DNA of 9,399 nucleotides, taken from an uncultured Spirochaetaceae bacterium. Lineage in GTDB: Bacteria > Spirochaetota > Spirochaetia > Treponematales > Treponemataceae. Positions 1-7,069 of the stretch are shown in pieces; within the stretch, counting starts at the first letter, position 1; each line of letters begins with the position of its first letter. A model generated the notes under the pieces. That model was not told where the DNA came from and searched no databases. It worked only from the letters and a program-made list of their open reading frames with translations. The DNA is taken from contig CACYDQ010000214.1 of the NCBI GenBank assembly GCA_902773215.1, positions 1-9,399 of the forward strand. The letters run 5' to 3'. Both the position numbers and the translations under genes were made by a program.

Positions 1-348
1 AAGAACGCGCAGGAGTACGGCTACGCCAAGGAAAGCTTCTTCCAGACCCTGCTGACCCGCTGCCTGTACCCCCTCTTCGTGCTTATCCTGTTCATATTCG
101 CGGCCGCATGGGGCTGGAACTACCGCATAGAGAATTCCAAGGCCCTGTTCAGGACGTCATGGCTGCTCGCCATAATCATCTTTGGCGTCATCATGTTCTT
201 TGCCTCCGAGATGGCCTTCTACCTTTACGAGGTGCTGAACTACGTGATTGTCGGAGTGTTCAAGGCTGCGGCGTTCCCGATCGCGGCATTCACCTACGTG
301 GCAATGTTCGTGCTTGCATCGCTCTACTTCATGTCACGGAAGAAATAG
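1..348 (+). CDS. Membrane protein, C-terminal part (5' end outside window)
   Basis: Frame 1 is open from the first base to a TAG at 346-348 and gives 115 residues of a protein that begins upstream of the window. The visible part is strongly hydrophobic. Likely membrane spans lie at residues about 21-41 (after a short charged stretch), 53-76, and 80-111, the last being long enough for one or two passes. It ends in a positive 'SRKK' tail, which suggests a cytoplasmic C-terminus. I do not recognise the family; a multi-pass permease or envelope protein would fit. The aepY start follows only 19 nt after the stop, so the two genes are probably co-transcribed and this protein may serve the same envelope or phosphonate function. 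That functional link is inference only. The existence of the coding region is fairly secure; its identity is not. Confidence 0.7.
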   Translation, partial: KNAQEYGYAKESFFQTLLTRCLYPLFVLILFIFAAAWGWNYRIENSKALFRTSWLLAIIIFGVIMFFASEMAFYLYEVLNYVIVGVFKAAAFPIAAFTYVAMFVLASLYFMSRKK

Positions 349-367
349 AAACCAGGCCGGACACAAA

Positions 368-1489
368 ATGAACGCCGAAGATTTTGTCGCCGCGCTCGGC
401 GCGGATTTCTTTGCCGGGGTGCCGGACTCACAGCTCAAGGCCCTCTGCGACTACCTGATAGGCAGGTACGGCACAGACGGAAAACATCACATCATCGCCG
501 CCAACGAGGGGAACTGCGCCGCCATCGCCGCAGGCTACCACCTTGCGACCGGCAAGGTCCCGGTCGTCTACATGCAGAACTCGGGGGAAGGCAACGTCAT
601 CAATCCGCTCGCCTCCCTGCTCAACGAGAAAGTCTACGCGATACCGGAAATCCTCGTCATCGGCTGGCGGGGAGAGCCGGGAGTCAAGGACGAGCCCCAG
701 CACGTTTACCAGGGCGAAGTGACGCTCCGCCTGCTTGAGGACATGGGGGTTCCCTACTTTGTCCTCGGAAAGGAGACGAGCCCTGAGCAGCTGGAAGAGA
801 AGATGGCAGGCTTCCGCCCCCTCCTCTCGCAGGGGAAAGATGTCGCCATAGTAGTGCGGAAGGGAGCCCTCTCATACTCCGGGGAAACCGGATACAAGAA
901 CGACAACCCGATGAGGCGGGAAGACATAATCCGCCACATCATCACATACAGCGGGGACGACCCGATCGTCTCCACGACAGGCAAGGCGAGCCGGGAGCTG
1001 TTCGAGGCCCGGGAAGCCGCTGGGCAGGGGCACGGGAGAGACTTCCTGACCGTCGGCTCCATGGGGCACAGCTCCTCAATCGCGCTGGGAATAGCCCTGA
1101 GCAAGCCCGAAAGGAAGGTATGGTGCGTGGACGGGGACGGGGCCGCCCTGATGCACCTAGGTGCCCTGCCAGTCATAGCCAGCTGCGGGCCGCAGAACCT
1201 CGTCCACGTCGTGATAAACAACGGGGCGCACGAGAGCGTCGGCGGCCAGCCCACCGTCGCGTCCGCCCTGAGCCTGAAGGACATCGCCCTCGCATGCGGC
1301 TACCCCTCAGCCGTCTCCGTCTCAAGCTTCGACGAGCTGGACCGGGAGCTTGAAAAGGCTAAGGCCGGCAAGCAGCTGACCCTGATTGAGGCAAAGTGCG
1401 CCATAGGCGCTAGGGACGACCTGGGCCGCCCCACGACAACACCGCAGGAAAACAAGGCCGCCTTCATGGAGCACCTGGCCAGACTGTAG
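368..1489 (+). CDS. aepY: Phosphonopyruvate decarboxylase (TPP-dependent)
   Basis: The product (373 aa, a normal length for the family) should decarboxylate 3-phosphonopyruvate to phosphonoacetaldehyde. That step pulls the unfavourable PEP mutase reaction forward in 2-aminoethylphosphonate synthesis in the cytoplasm. Visible evidence: the N-terminal 'FFAGVPDSQL' signature (residues 14-23); 'ANEGNCAAIAAGYHLATG' (45-62) with E47 as the probable cofactor-activating glutamate; 'NSGEGNVINPL' (71-81); and the C-terminal TPP/Mg site starting at 'GDG' (256-258) and running to 'NN' (284-285) and 'GGQPT' (292-296). I chose ATG 368 because the recognisable family N-terminus begins there and an AGG lies at 354-356; an in-frame extension to 248 would overlap the upstream gene and looks unrelated. 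No PEP mutase or aminotransferase gene is in the window, so its partners must lie further upstream or elsewhere. Confidence 0.93.
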   Translation: MNAEDFVAALGADFFAGVPDSQLKALCDYLIGRYGTDGKHHIIAANEGNCAAIAAGYHLATGKVPVVYMQNSGEGNVINPLASLLNEKVYAIPEILVIGWRGEPGVKDEPQHVYQGEVTLRLLEDMGVPYFVLGKETSPEQLEEKMAGFRPLLSQGKDVAIVVRKGALSYSGETGYKNDNPMRREDIIRHIITYSGDDPIVSTTGKASRELFEAREAAGQGHGRDFLTVGSMGHSSSIALGIALSKPERKVWCVDGDGAALMHLGALPVIASCGPQNLVHVVINNGAHESVGGQPTVASALSLKDIALACGYPSAVSVSSFDELDRELEKAKAGKQLTLIEAKCAIGARDDLGRPTTTPQENKAAFMEHLARL

Positions 1490-1532
1490 AGGAAGCTGCA
1501 CATAGGGCGGTCAACCCGCTCACAGCTCCTTC
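1489..1532. terminator. Possible bidirectional hairpin between aepY and res
   Basis: The 30-bp gap between the convergent stops can fold into an imperfect hairpin. GAGG-A-AGCTG (1489-1498) pairs with CAGCT-C-CTTC (1523-1532), with one mismatch and one wobble. Inside it, GCGG (1507-1510) faces CCGC (1516-1519) around a 5-nt loop. Neither side has a T-run, so intrinsic termination is uncertain. Confidence 0.3.
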
Positions 1533-4351
1533 CAAGCCAGGGTCTTCCAGCCGTTCGCCGACAGGTCTCCCATGCTGTAACGGTAGTGTGATTCGTTCTG
1601 GATGTACCACTGCCCTCCGTTCGCACGGATGACGATACCACCGATGTACTGACGCGAGGAACAGGCGTTCAAGCCTGCTATGCGCCTTTGCAGCTCCCCG
1701 GCCTTTTCTTTGGTCTCGGTGGAACTTGCAGTGTTCCCTCCCTTGGTGTCCAGTATGCAGATTCTGCCGTCGTCAAGCTCCACCAGCCAGTCAGGATAGA
1801 ACAGGCGGTTGCGCCCCTCGGTGCTGTCAAAATACTTGAATGAAAGAAATTCCTTGCCACTATCACCGTTCTTGAACCAGCGCAGAACGTTTGGGGAAGC
1901 TTCCATATACTTGATGAATTCCGTCTCATTGTCACGCCCGTGATAGTCCTTTCTCAGGTAGAAGGGCTTTACGAAACTCTTTTCTGCCGGGCCGAATTCC
2001 GCATACTCATCGGTATAGGAGTAGTGCGTCTTTATCGTGAACGGAACGGATACCGAAGAGGCGTTCTCACGGCCTGTGACATAGGCATCCAGCACGCCTC
2101 TGTATTCCTTGAGGCTTTGTGTGATTGCTGCCATGATGACCTTGGCTTTATCACAGTCGTTCAAAAAGATTTTGTATGCCTCCAGGTAGTCCATATGCGG
2201 GAGGGCATAGTTCTTGAGCCAGAGTACGAGCGTCTGCCTGAACGGGCCGAACGAGCGGGCAATGTTCCCGACCTTCGCGTCATCTTCCGTCTGACCTGAG
2301 AGAATCTCATAGCACTTCTCGGTAAACGCAAGCACAACATTGCTGTGCGAAATCTCGTAATCAATTTCCTTTCCGTTGTCCTCATTCTCAAGCGTATTCT
2401 CACTCTCATAGCGTGCATCCACCACAAGCTTCTGCTTCATTGACCTGTCAAGGACAAGCCCCTTCGCCTCAAGCTTTTTGTTCAGGTCCCCGGGGGTATA
2501 GGTCATATTCCCGTCAATGCCGAAGAAGGTGTTCATCGAGGCGACAAAATGCTTCCTGAACTCGCTCACCTTGCCCAGGTCTCCGTAGTCCGCACGACTC
2601 AAAAAGTCGCTCTTGAGGCAGGAATCCAGTACGATTTCCGTCTCCTTCTCGCCAAGCGCGACATCCTCCGTCTTTTGCACGAGTTGAGAAAGCTTGGTTC
2701 GTATGTCATTTTCCAGTTCTGATTTCTGTTCCGAAGCAATGCCCTTGTTTTCCGAAAAAACTTTCACAAGACGCACGACGGCGGTATGCACCGTCTCTTT
2801 CAAGCTTTCTATTTTCTCAGTGACTTGTGCTGTCTTTGCCTTATGCTCTTCCGTTCCTGGCTGAACAGAAAAAGGAACGAAGTCAATCTTGTAAACAGCA
2901 TTGTCGTATTCGTCCTTTAGCTTTGCGAGGACAGGGGCGGCGGCAGACTGTATCTCATCTTTTGTACTGGATGTGCCGGAATTCCCGATGCTGTCGAACA
3001 GCGAACCGAATATATCCGCCGCCGCGCTCCTGACAAAGGACTTCTTTGCCTCCGCGTCAAGCTGAGTGTGCAGAACCTTGGGGCGGTTTGCCGCAGTTTC
3101 ATCCGGAACATGCACGCTGCTTCGAGGAAAGTTGGTATACAAGTAGCCGGTCCTCAGAAGTGTGTTGGCAAAATCCTTCTTGACCACAGGCATCCGCAGT
3201 ATGCGCCCCAGCGTCTGCACCTCAAAACTCTCGCTCTTTATCTCCCGGTAACGGACAAGAATGTGGGCGCGGGGGCAGTCCCAGCCTGTCGCTGCCGCAA
3301 GCTTGAAAAGCAGGAAGTCGATGGAGCTGTCAGGAGCGGTTATGCTTTCCATCCGTTCCGATGTTTCCTGAAGCCGTGTCGCAATCCGGCTTTCGTCCAC
3401 GCCCAGTTCATTCAATATTTGCAGAACGCGAATCCGCTTGCTTTCTATCTCGTTCGAGGCCTTGGTCTTGGAGTCATTGGGCAGCTGAATCATCACAAGA
3501 GGGTTTATGGAGTATCCCAGACGGCTCCACTCCTCGCGGATTTCCTCCTGCTTCTTTTTGGCAAGCGATAGGAGAAGTTTCTCTATGTCTTCATCCTTGA
3601 CAGTATAACCGAGTATATCCTCCTCGGTCTGAGTGATGACGGCTTCCTTTATGAGGCCTTCCGCTATCACGTCAGCACGGTCCACTTCCACCATCGCGGC
3701 CTTCCTGCGGTGCACGTCCCCGTAGAACTTGTCCTCCTCCGCCCCGGACTTGAACGGTGTCGCGGAAATCTTGATGATAAGGCAGGGGGCTATTTCTTTT
3801 ATCACGGATTCCTGCGCGAGCTTGGAATCGTAGGCGTGGCTCTCGTCGATTATCAGGGCTATCCTGCGTCCTGCCTTGCGGGTGTTCTCCACCATGTCAT
3901 CGAAGTACCAGCCGCTCTCCTTAAGCTTGCGCTCGTCATCGGGACGGCGGAGCGTGCGCTTGTCAAACTTTTCCCGGCTGATGTTGTACTTCTGCCAGTT
4001 GGAAAAAAGTATGTCGTTCCTGAGCAACATCTCGTTCTGGTCAATGTCGTCCGCTGTCAAAAGACGGGATGCGACATTCGGAGAGAAGTACTCTCTGAAC
4101 TTATCCCGGCTCTGCAAGGCGAGCGTCTCCGAGCAGGTCATCCAGATGAAGGCTATGTCCTCCCCGCCGTCAGACTGGAATACAAGCCGGTTCAAAAAGC
4201 TTTCCGTTATGAATGTCTTGCCGCTTCCGGTCGGTGCCTTGAGGATTATGACGGGGGTATCTGGATGACCTGTTCCCTGGGGCTTGCACAGGCTCTTGAA
4301 TGATGAAAGAAGCTCCTCTATTGCCTTTTCCTGGAATTGCAGCGCGTTCAT
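1520..4351 (-). CDS. res: Type III restriction enzyme, Res subunit (helicase/translocase plus nuclease)
   Basis: This 943-residue protein is the Res subunit, which joins Mod to cut DNA after ATP-driven travel from unmethylated sites. Superfamily 2 motifs are in order: Walker A 'APTGSGKT' at about residues 39-46, the DEAD-like box 'IIDESHA' (167-173), 'SATP' (196-199), 'TGWDCPRA' (355-362) and motif VI 'QTLGRILRMP' (379-388). The C-terminus carries a PD-(D/E)XK-type nuclease core: 'YPDW' (PD at 853-854) followed by 'ILDTKGG' (DTK at 868-870). Its length suits the family, and all core motifs are intact. I chose ATG 4351 rather than the GTG at 4354 because the Shine-Dalgarno GGAGG (4362-4358) then sits 6 nt away. 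The start overlaps the mod stop in a TGATG junction, so translation is probably coupled. It converges with aepY. Confidence 0.93.
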   Translation of the reverse strand: MNALQFQEKAIEELLSSFKSLCKPQGTGHPDTPVIILKAPTGSGKTFITESFLNRLVFQSDGGEDIAFIWMTCSETLALQSRDKFREYFSPNVASRLLTADDIDQNEMLLRNDILFSNWQKYNISREKFDKRTLRRPDDERKLKESGWYFDDMVENTRKAGRRIALIIDESHAYDSKLAQESVIKEIAPCLIIKISATPFKSGAEEDKFYGDVHRRKAAMVEVDRADVIAEGLIKEAVITQTEEDILGYTVKDEDIEKLLLSLAKKKQEEIREEWSRLGYSINPLVMIQLPNDSKTKASNEIESKRIRVLQILNELGVDESRIATRLQETSERMESITAPDSSIDFLLFKLAAATGWDCPRAHILVRYREIKSESFEVQTLGRILRMPVVKKDFANTLLRTGYLYTNFPRSSVHVPDETAANRPKVLHTQLDAEAKKSFVRSAAADIFGSLFDSIGNSGTSSTKDEIQSAAAPVLAKLKDEYDNAVYKIDFVPFSVQPGTEEHKAKTAQVTEKIESLKETVHTAVVRLVKVFSENKGIASEQKSELENDIRTKLSQLVQKTEDVALGEKETEIVLDSCLKSDFLSRADYGDLGKVSEFRKHFVASMNTFFGIDGNMTYTPGDLNKKLEAKGLVLDRSMKQKLVVDARYESENTLENEDNGKEIDYEISHSNVVLAFTEKCYEILSGQTEDDAKVGNIARSFGPFRQTLVLWLKNYALPHMDYLEAYKIFLNDCDKAKVIMAAITQSLKEYRGVLDAYVTGRENASSVSVPFTIKTHYSYTDEYAEFGPAEKSFVKPFYLRKDYHGRDNETEFIKYMEASPNVLRWFKNGDSGKEFLSFKYFDSTEGRNRLFYPDWLVELDDGRICILDTKGGNTASSTETKEKAGELQRRIAGLNACSSRQYIGGIVIRANGGQWYIQNESHYRYSMGDLSANGWKTLAWKEL

Positions 4352-6147
4352 CACAGGCCTCCGTTCAGTGTTTTGTAGATTTCAAGGATTGGCCGGGGTA
4401 TCGCCTTTATCTCGATGCCTGACAGGTCCTCAAACTCGTTCCCGTACATCTCCGCGCTGCCTTCCGTATACACGTACACGGCTGTCTTTTTGCCGAACTT
4501 GCCGACCTCCGTGACGAACTCCGGGAACTGTTCAGGATCCTCATCAAAGTAGATTGCGGTAAGGCGTGAGGATTCGGCATCCGTGTAAAGCGAGTAGAAG
4601 GATGTGGTCTTGAGTTCTTCCAGCGTGTCCTCGGAAAGCGAGATGAGGCAGCCGGCTTTGCGTGCAAGAAGAATCCTGTCCTCGTCGCTCGCAAGGCGGG
4701 CAGAATGTTTGCCTACAAAGTCCGTGCGGTAGTATTTGAGAGAGTTCCCCAGTCCTGCGACTGCCTCTCCCTTGGAGTTCGTGTAGCCCTGCATGACGCG
4801 ACGGTTCCGCTCGTACGTGATGGTCTGGCAGATGTTTGCCTCCGTCTCTTTCTGCTGTACGAGGATGCACTGCCTCTTGCCGCCGTCCTCCGCGTTGAGC
4901 TTCATCACTGCGTGGAGTGTCGTGCCGGAGCCCGCGAAGAAGTCAAGGACGGTGGAGGATTTTGGAGCAGAAAGACATATACAGCGTTTTATAAGTTCAA
5001 TAGGTTTTGGAAAATCAAATTCAGATGCAAAACCAAGTTGTCTCATTTCAACAGTACCTGTTTCTGTTAAAAAAGAGTTTTCATCCCAAATCGATTTTGG
5101 TTTATATGTCGTTTTACGATATTTCTCAAAAATACCATAAGAACCAGTTGTTTTTATCTTTGCAACCAGATTACATGATAGAGTATCTTCCTTTATATTT
5201 TCAGAACTCTTTGGAGAACCCCATCGCCAACAACTTTCTTTTCCTTCTGAATTATACGGCAAAACTTCAACTGAATAATCACCTGATGAAGTCAATGAAA
5301 CAGGAGAAAAACCATCTTTGTCCACAATTTTGGGATTTACATAAATTGGGTAAAAAAGAAACGGTCGATTGTGTTTTCCAAATTTGGGATTACGATTTCG
5401 CAATTCACGAATATTGAATGCTCCGATATTATCTGTTAAATTCAAATCCGAGAGTTCAGCTTCCTTTTCCAATTCAAACAATTCGGAATTATTTGACCTT
5501 GAATAGCATAATAAGTATTCGTGCGTCTTAGCAATCTGATTATATGTTTGCCCTCTGCTATTTGCGCGAATAATGATCGAGGTAATAAAATTCCCTTCCC
5601 CGAACACTTCATCGCACAGGAGCTTGAGGTTTGCCTGCTCATTGTCGTCAATGCTGATGAAGATAACACCCCTGTCGCTCAGAAGCTTCTTTGCCAACTT
5701 GAGTCGTTTGCTCATGAACGAAAGCCAAGTGCTGTGGCGGAGGGGATGCTCGCGGGGAATCGTCGTGCCGTCAGGGAACTGCTCCAGAAAGCGCGCGTCC
5801 CTGTACACAAAGCCGTCGCTCCCCGTGTTGTAGGGCGGGTCGATGTAGATGACGTCTATCTTGCCCGCGTGGGTATAGTTGAGGCAGGTGAGCGCGTGGT
5901 AGTTGTCGCCTTCAATCAGGATGTGGGTGGGTTTGCCGTCATCGCTCTTTATCGCCTTGTCCTTCAACTCCTCAAGGACTGGAATCTTGTCGCGGCTGTC
6001 CGCGTCAAAGGCTTCCGGCACGTCTATCCAGCAGAGGCCGTAGCGTTCGCCCTTCATCCGCTTCGTCTGTTTTGCCTTGAGCGCGGCTATCTCCTTCTGA
6101 AGTTCCTCAATCTTGAGCTTGTACTGCTCCTCGGTCTCGACTGTCAT
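4351..6147 (-). CDS. mod: Type III DNA methyltransferase, Mod subunit (probably adenine-N6)
   Basis: The product (598 aa) supplies both target recognition and S-adenosylmethionine-dependent methylation for the Type III system. Motif IV 'YIDPPYNTGS' (DPPY at residues 103-106) comes before the cofactor motif 'FFAGSGTT' (403-410). This is the beta-class order used by EcoP15-type adenine methyltransferases. An N-terminal coiled-coil-like helix rich in E, K and L (about 5-30) precedes the catalytic region. Residues about 183-391, between the two motifs, form the target-recognition domain; there the DNA becomes AT-rich. I chose ATG 6147 because AGGA (6157-6154) lies 6 nt upstream and the family-like N-terminus starts there. 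A longer in-frame reading from GTG 6264 fills the promoter region and has no ribosome binding site. res follows, and the xre regulator is divergent. Adenine as the target base is inferred from the family. Confidence 0.93.
   Translation of the reverse strand: MTVETEEQYKLKIEELQKEIAALKAKQTKRMKGERYGLCWIDVPEAFDADSRDKIPVLEELKDKAIKSDDGKPTHILIEGDNYHALTCLNYTHAGKIDVIYIDPPYNTGSDGFVYRDARFLEQFPDGTTIPREHPLRHSTWLSFMSKRLKLAKKLLSDRGVIFISIDDNEQANLKLLCDEVFGEGNFITSIIIRANSRGQTYNQIAKTHEYLLCYSRSNNSELFELEKEAELSDLNLTDNIGAFNIRELRNRNPKFGKHNRPFLFYPIYVNPKIVDKDGFSPVSLTSSGDYSVEVLPYNSEGKESCWRWGSPKSSENIKEDTLSCNLVAKIKTTGSYGIFEKYRKTTYKPKSIWDENSFLTETGTVEMRQLGFASEFDFPKPIELIKRCICLSAPKSSTVLDFFAGSGTTLHAVMKLNAEDGGKRQCILVQQKETEANICQTITYERNRRVMQGYTNSKGEAVAGLGNSLKYYRTDFVGKHSARLASDEDRILLARKAGCLISLSEDTLEELKTTSFYSLYTDAESSRLTAIYFDEDPEQFPEFVTEVGKFGKKTAVYVYTEGSAEMYGNEFEDLSGIEIKAIPRPILEIYKTLNGGL
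4975..5600 (-). other. AT-rich target-recognition block inside mod
   Basis: Base composition changes sharply inside an intact reading frame. A hand count gives 20 G+C in 5041-5100 (33%) against 38 in 5761-5820 (63%). The block runs from just before the DPPY-flanking catalytic core on its right to just before the FAGSGTT core on its left, so it matches the expected specificity domain. The edges are approximate, judged by eye. Confidence 0.75.
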
Positions 6148-6156
6148 CACTTGTCC

Positions 6157-6199
6157 TATATATACGTAATCCCTTAAATCTAGGTATATATAAGTAATC
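6157..6199. repeat. Direct repeat in the mod/xre spacer
   Basis: TATATATACGTAATC (6157-6171) and TATATATAAGTAATC (6185-6199) differ at one base, and their starts are 28 bp apart. Similar TTAAA sequence follows each copy. The first copy covers the 5' leader and ribosome site side of mod, so the repeat could be a second regulatory element or a promoter duplication. Confidence 0.55.
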
Positions 6200-6200
6200 G

Positions 6201-6223
6201 GCTTAAAAATAGTATCTTTAAGC
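6201..6223. promoter_or_regulatory. Candidate XRE operator: perfect 7-bp inverted repeat
   Basis: GCTTAAA (6201-6207) and TTTAAGC (6217-6223) are perfect reverse complements separated by 9 bp, a geometry suited to a dimeric HTH repressor. The core box recurs outside it as CTTAAA at 6173-6178 and TTTAAG at 6247-6252, almost symmetric about the same centre (6212). Binding by the adjacent regulator is inferred. Confidence 0.5.
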
Positions 6224-6264
6224 ATAAAACCGTTGTCACACCTATTTTTAAGTACTCTGTTCAC

Positions 6265-6618
6265 ATGGGCTTCAAGGAAAACTTAAAGGATGAACTTAGG
6301 TTCCAAGATGTGACTGTCAAGGAATTAGCTTATAAAACAGAGATAAACAAGCGTACAATAGATAACTACTTGCGCGAAAACGAGAGCCAGCCGACTGTCG
6401 AGAACGCCGTCAAGATAGCCCAGGCCCTTGGTGTGACGGTGGAATACCTTGTCAACGGGCAGAACTCCGCCCCCGCCGCGAAGGATGCATCACAGGGCCA
6501 GCCCCCCTCCATGGACTTGAGGATTTGCAAAAAGTATTATGCCCTGCTCCAGAAACTGAACTCCCTGCCCGACGGAATCCGAGAGCCCCTCTGCAAGATG
6601 ATAGAGGAGCTTCAGTAG
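6265..6618 (+). CDS. Small XRE-family HTH regulator, divergent from mod-res
   Basis: The 117-aa product has an N-terminal Cro/C1-type helix-turn-helix domain (residues about 5-65). 'VKELAYKTEI' forms the first helix of the motif, 'NKRTIDNYLR' the recognition helix, and 'TVENAVKIAQALGVTVEYLV' closes the domain. A Q/A/P-rich linker (65-82) leads to a short helical tail with 'YYALLQKLNSLPDGIREP' (91-108) that may dimerise. It lies back-to-back with mod, with candidate operators between them, so the likely role is autoregulation and control of the restriction operon, like a controller protein. No Shine-Dalgarno is visible in the 20 nt before ATG 6265, so the mRNA may be leaderless or poorly translated. 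Its 3' third is duplicated at 8575-8747. The HTH assignment is secure; the regulatory target is inferred. Confidence 0.88.
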   Translation: MGFKENLKDELRFQDVTVKELAYKTEINKRTIDNYLRENESQPTVENAVKIAQALGVTVEYLVNGQNSAPAAKDASQGQPPSMDLRICKKYYALLQKLNSLPDGIREPLCKMIEELQ

Positions 6619-6656
6619 GGAGAACCGTCAGGCGGTCGGCGTAAGATATGCCATCC

Positions 6657-6705
6657 CCCATTGGTGAGTTCAGAGCAAGCGCATTGCTTTGAACTCACCA
6701 ATGGG
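6657..6705. repeat. Long perfect hairpin between convergent genes
   Basis: CCCATTGGTGAGTTCA (6657-6672) pairs perfectly with 6690-6705. The stem continues through one G-T wobble and AGCAA/TTGCT to a 5-nt loop (6679-6683), 22 paired positions in all. It lies between the xre stop (6618) and the stop of the minus-strand operon (6722), so a bidirectional terminator role is plausible. Neither strand shows a T-run after the stem. A small palindromic mobile repeat is the alternative. Confidence 0.7.
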
Positions 6706-6721
6706 AGACAAAGAAGGGAAC

Positions 6722-7054
6722 CTAATCAAATGTCACGGATGAAGCCCGGAACGAGATGACCTGCACTCCTTCAGAATCGCTTTCAACTACCAGCTCAATT
6801 CTCCCGTCATCTTTCAGTTTGAAGTCCAGTATTGAATCGCTGTCAATCTCATAATCCTCACTGTTCAAATCTGCGACATCATCAAACTTCAAGTTTACGA
6901 TTTTGTTTTCTGCATCGCCCTCCTTGAAATCCTTCTGAGCCCAACAGCAGAAATCTATCACCAAGGATAAAGTTCTCATCTTTTCATCATAAAAAAGATT
7001 TTCCAGACAACTGTCATGGAAATTATTGTCCTTAATCAAATCAACTACTTTCAT
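6722..7054 (-). CDS. Small acidic protein, probable immunity partner of the upstream toxin module
   Basis: This 110-residue protein is rich in D and E, has no signal peptide and no membrane span, and contains 'FHDSCLENLFYDEKMRTLSL' near residues 13-32. The F-H-D-S motif followed by an alternating hydrophobic strand resembles small immunity-type proteins, but I cannot name the family. It follows the toxin-like gene by 15 nt on the same strand, the usual toxin-then-immunity order. I prefer ATG 7054 because the purine-rich AGGGG lies about 7 nt upstream, whereas ATG 7060 would leave only 1 nt of spacing. It is the last gene of the minus-strand operon, and the long hairpin lies beyond its stop. 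That the gene is real seems likely; that it confers immunity is inferred from its position and acidity. Confidence 0.7.
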   Translation of the reverse strand: MKVVDLIKDNNFHDSCLENLFYDEKMRTLSLVIDFCCWAQKDFKEGDAENKIVNLKFDDVADLNSEDYEIDSDSILDFKLKDDGRIELVVESDSEGVQVISFRASSVTFD

Positions 7055-7069
7055 ATACATACCCCTGCT

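Larger units (their letters stand above)
6148..6264. promoter_or_regulatory. Divergent mod / xre control region
   Basis: This AT-rich spacer of 117 bp separates the mod start from the xre start. Its only recognisable ribosome site is the mod AGGA (6157-6154). It contains a perfect inverted repeat at 6201-6223, an outer pair of the same boxes at 6173-6178 and 6247-6252, and a direct repeat at 6157-6171 / 6185-6199, each listed separately. Both promoters must lie here or just inside the genes, but several AT-rich hexamers fit and I cannot choose between them. The arrangement suggests that the XRE protein regulates itself and mod-res. Confidence 0.6.

Noticed and set aside
248..367. An upstream in-frame start for aepY
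   Set aside because: It overlaps the end of the membrane protein gene and its residues look unlike the family; ATG 368 gives the normal N-terminus and length.
3710..4303. A plus-strand open frame of 197 codons inside res
   Set aside because: It is complementary to the helicase core of res (Walker A, DESH and SATP) and shows no family features.
5521..6177. A long plus-strand open frame across mod
   Set aside because: It is antisense to the mod gene, whose motifs are intact, and its protein shows no recognisable domain; it follows from GC-rich codon bias.
6148..6264. A 39-codon in-frame extension of mod starting at GTG 6264
   Set aside because: It covers the entire control region, has no ribosome site, and abuts the xre ATG. 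The family-like N-terminus and an AGGA at proper spacing support ATG 6147.
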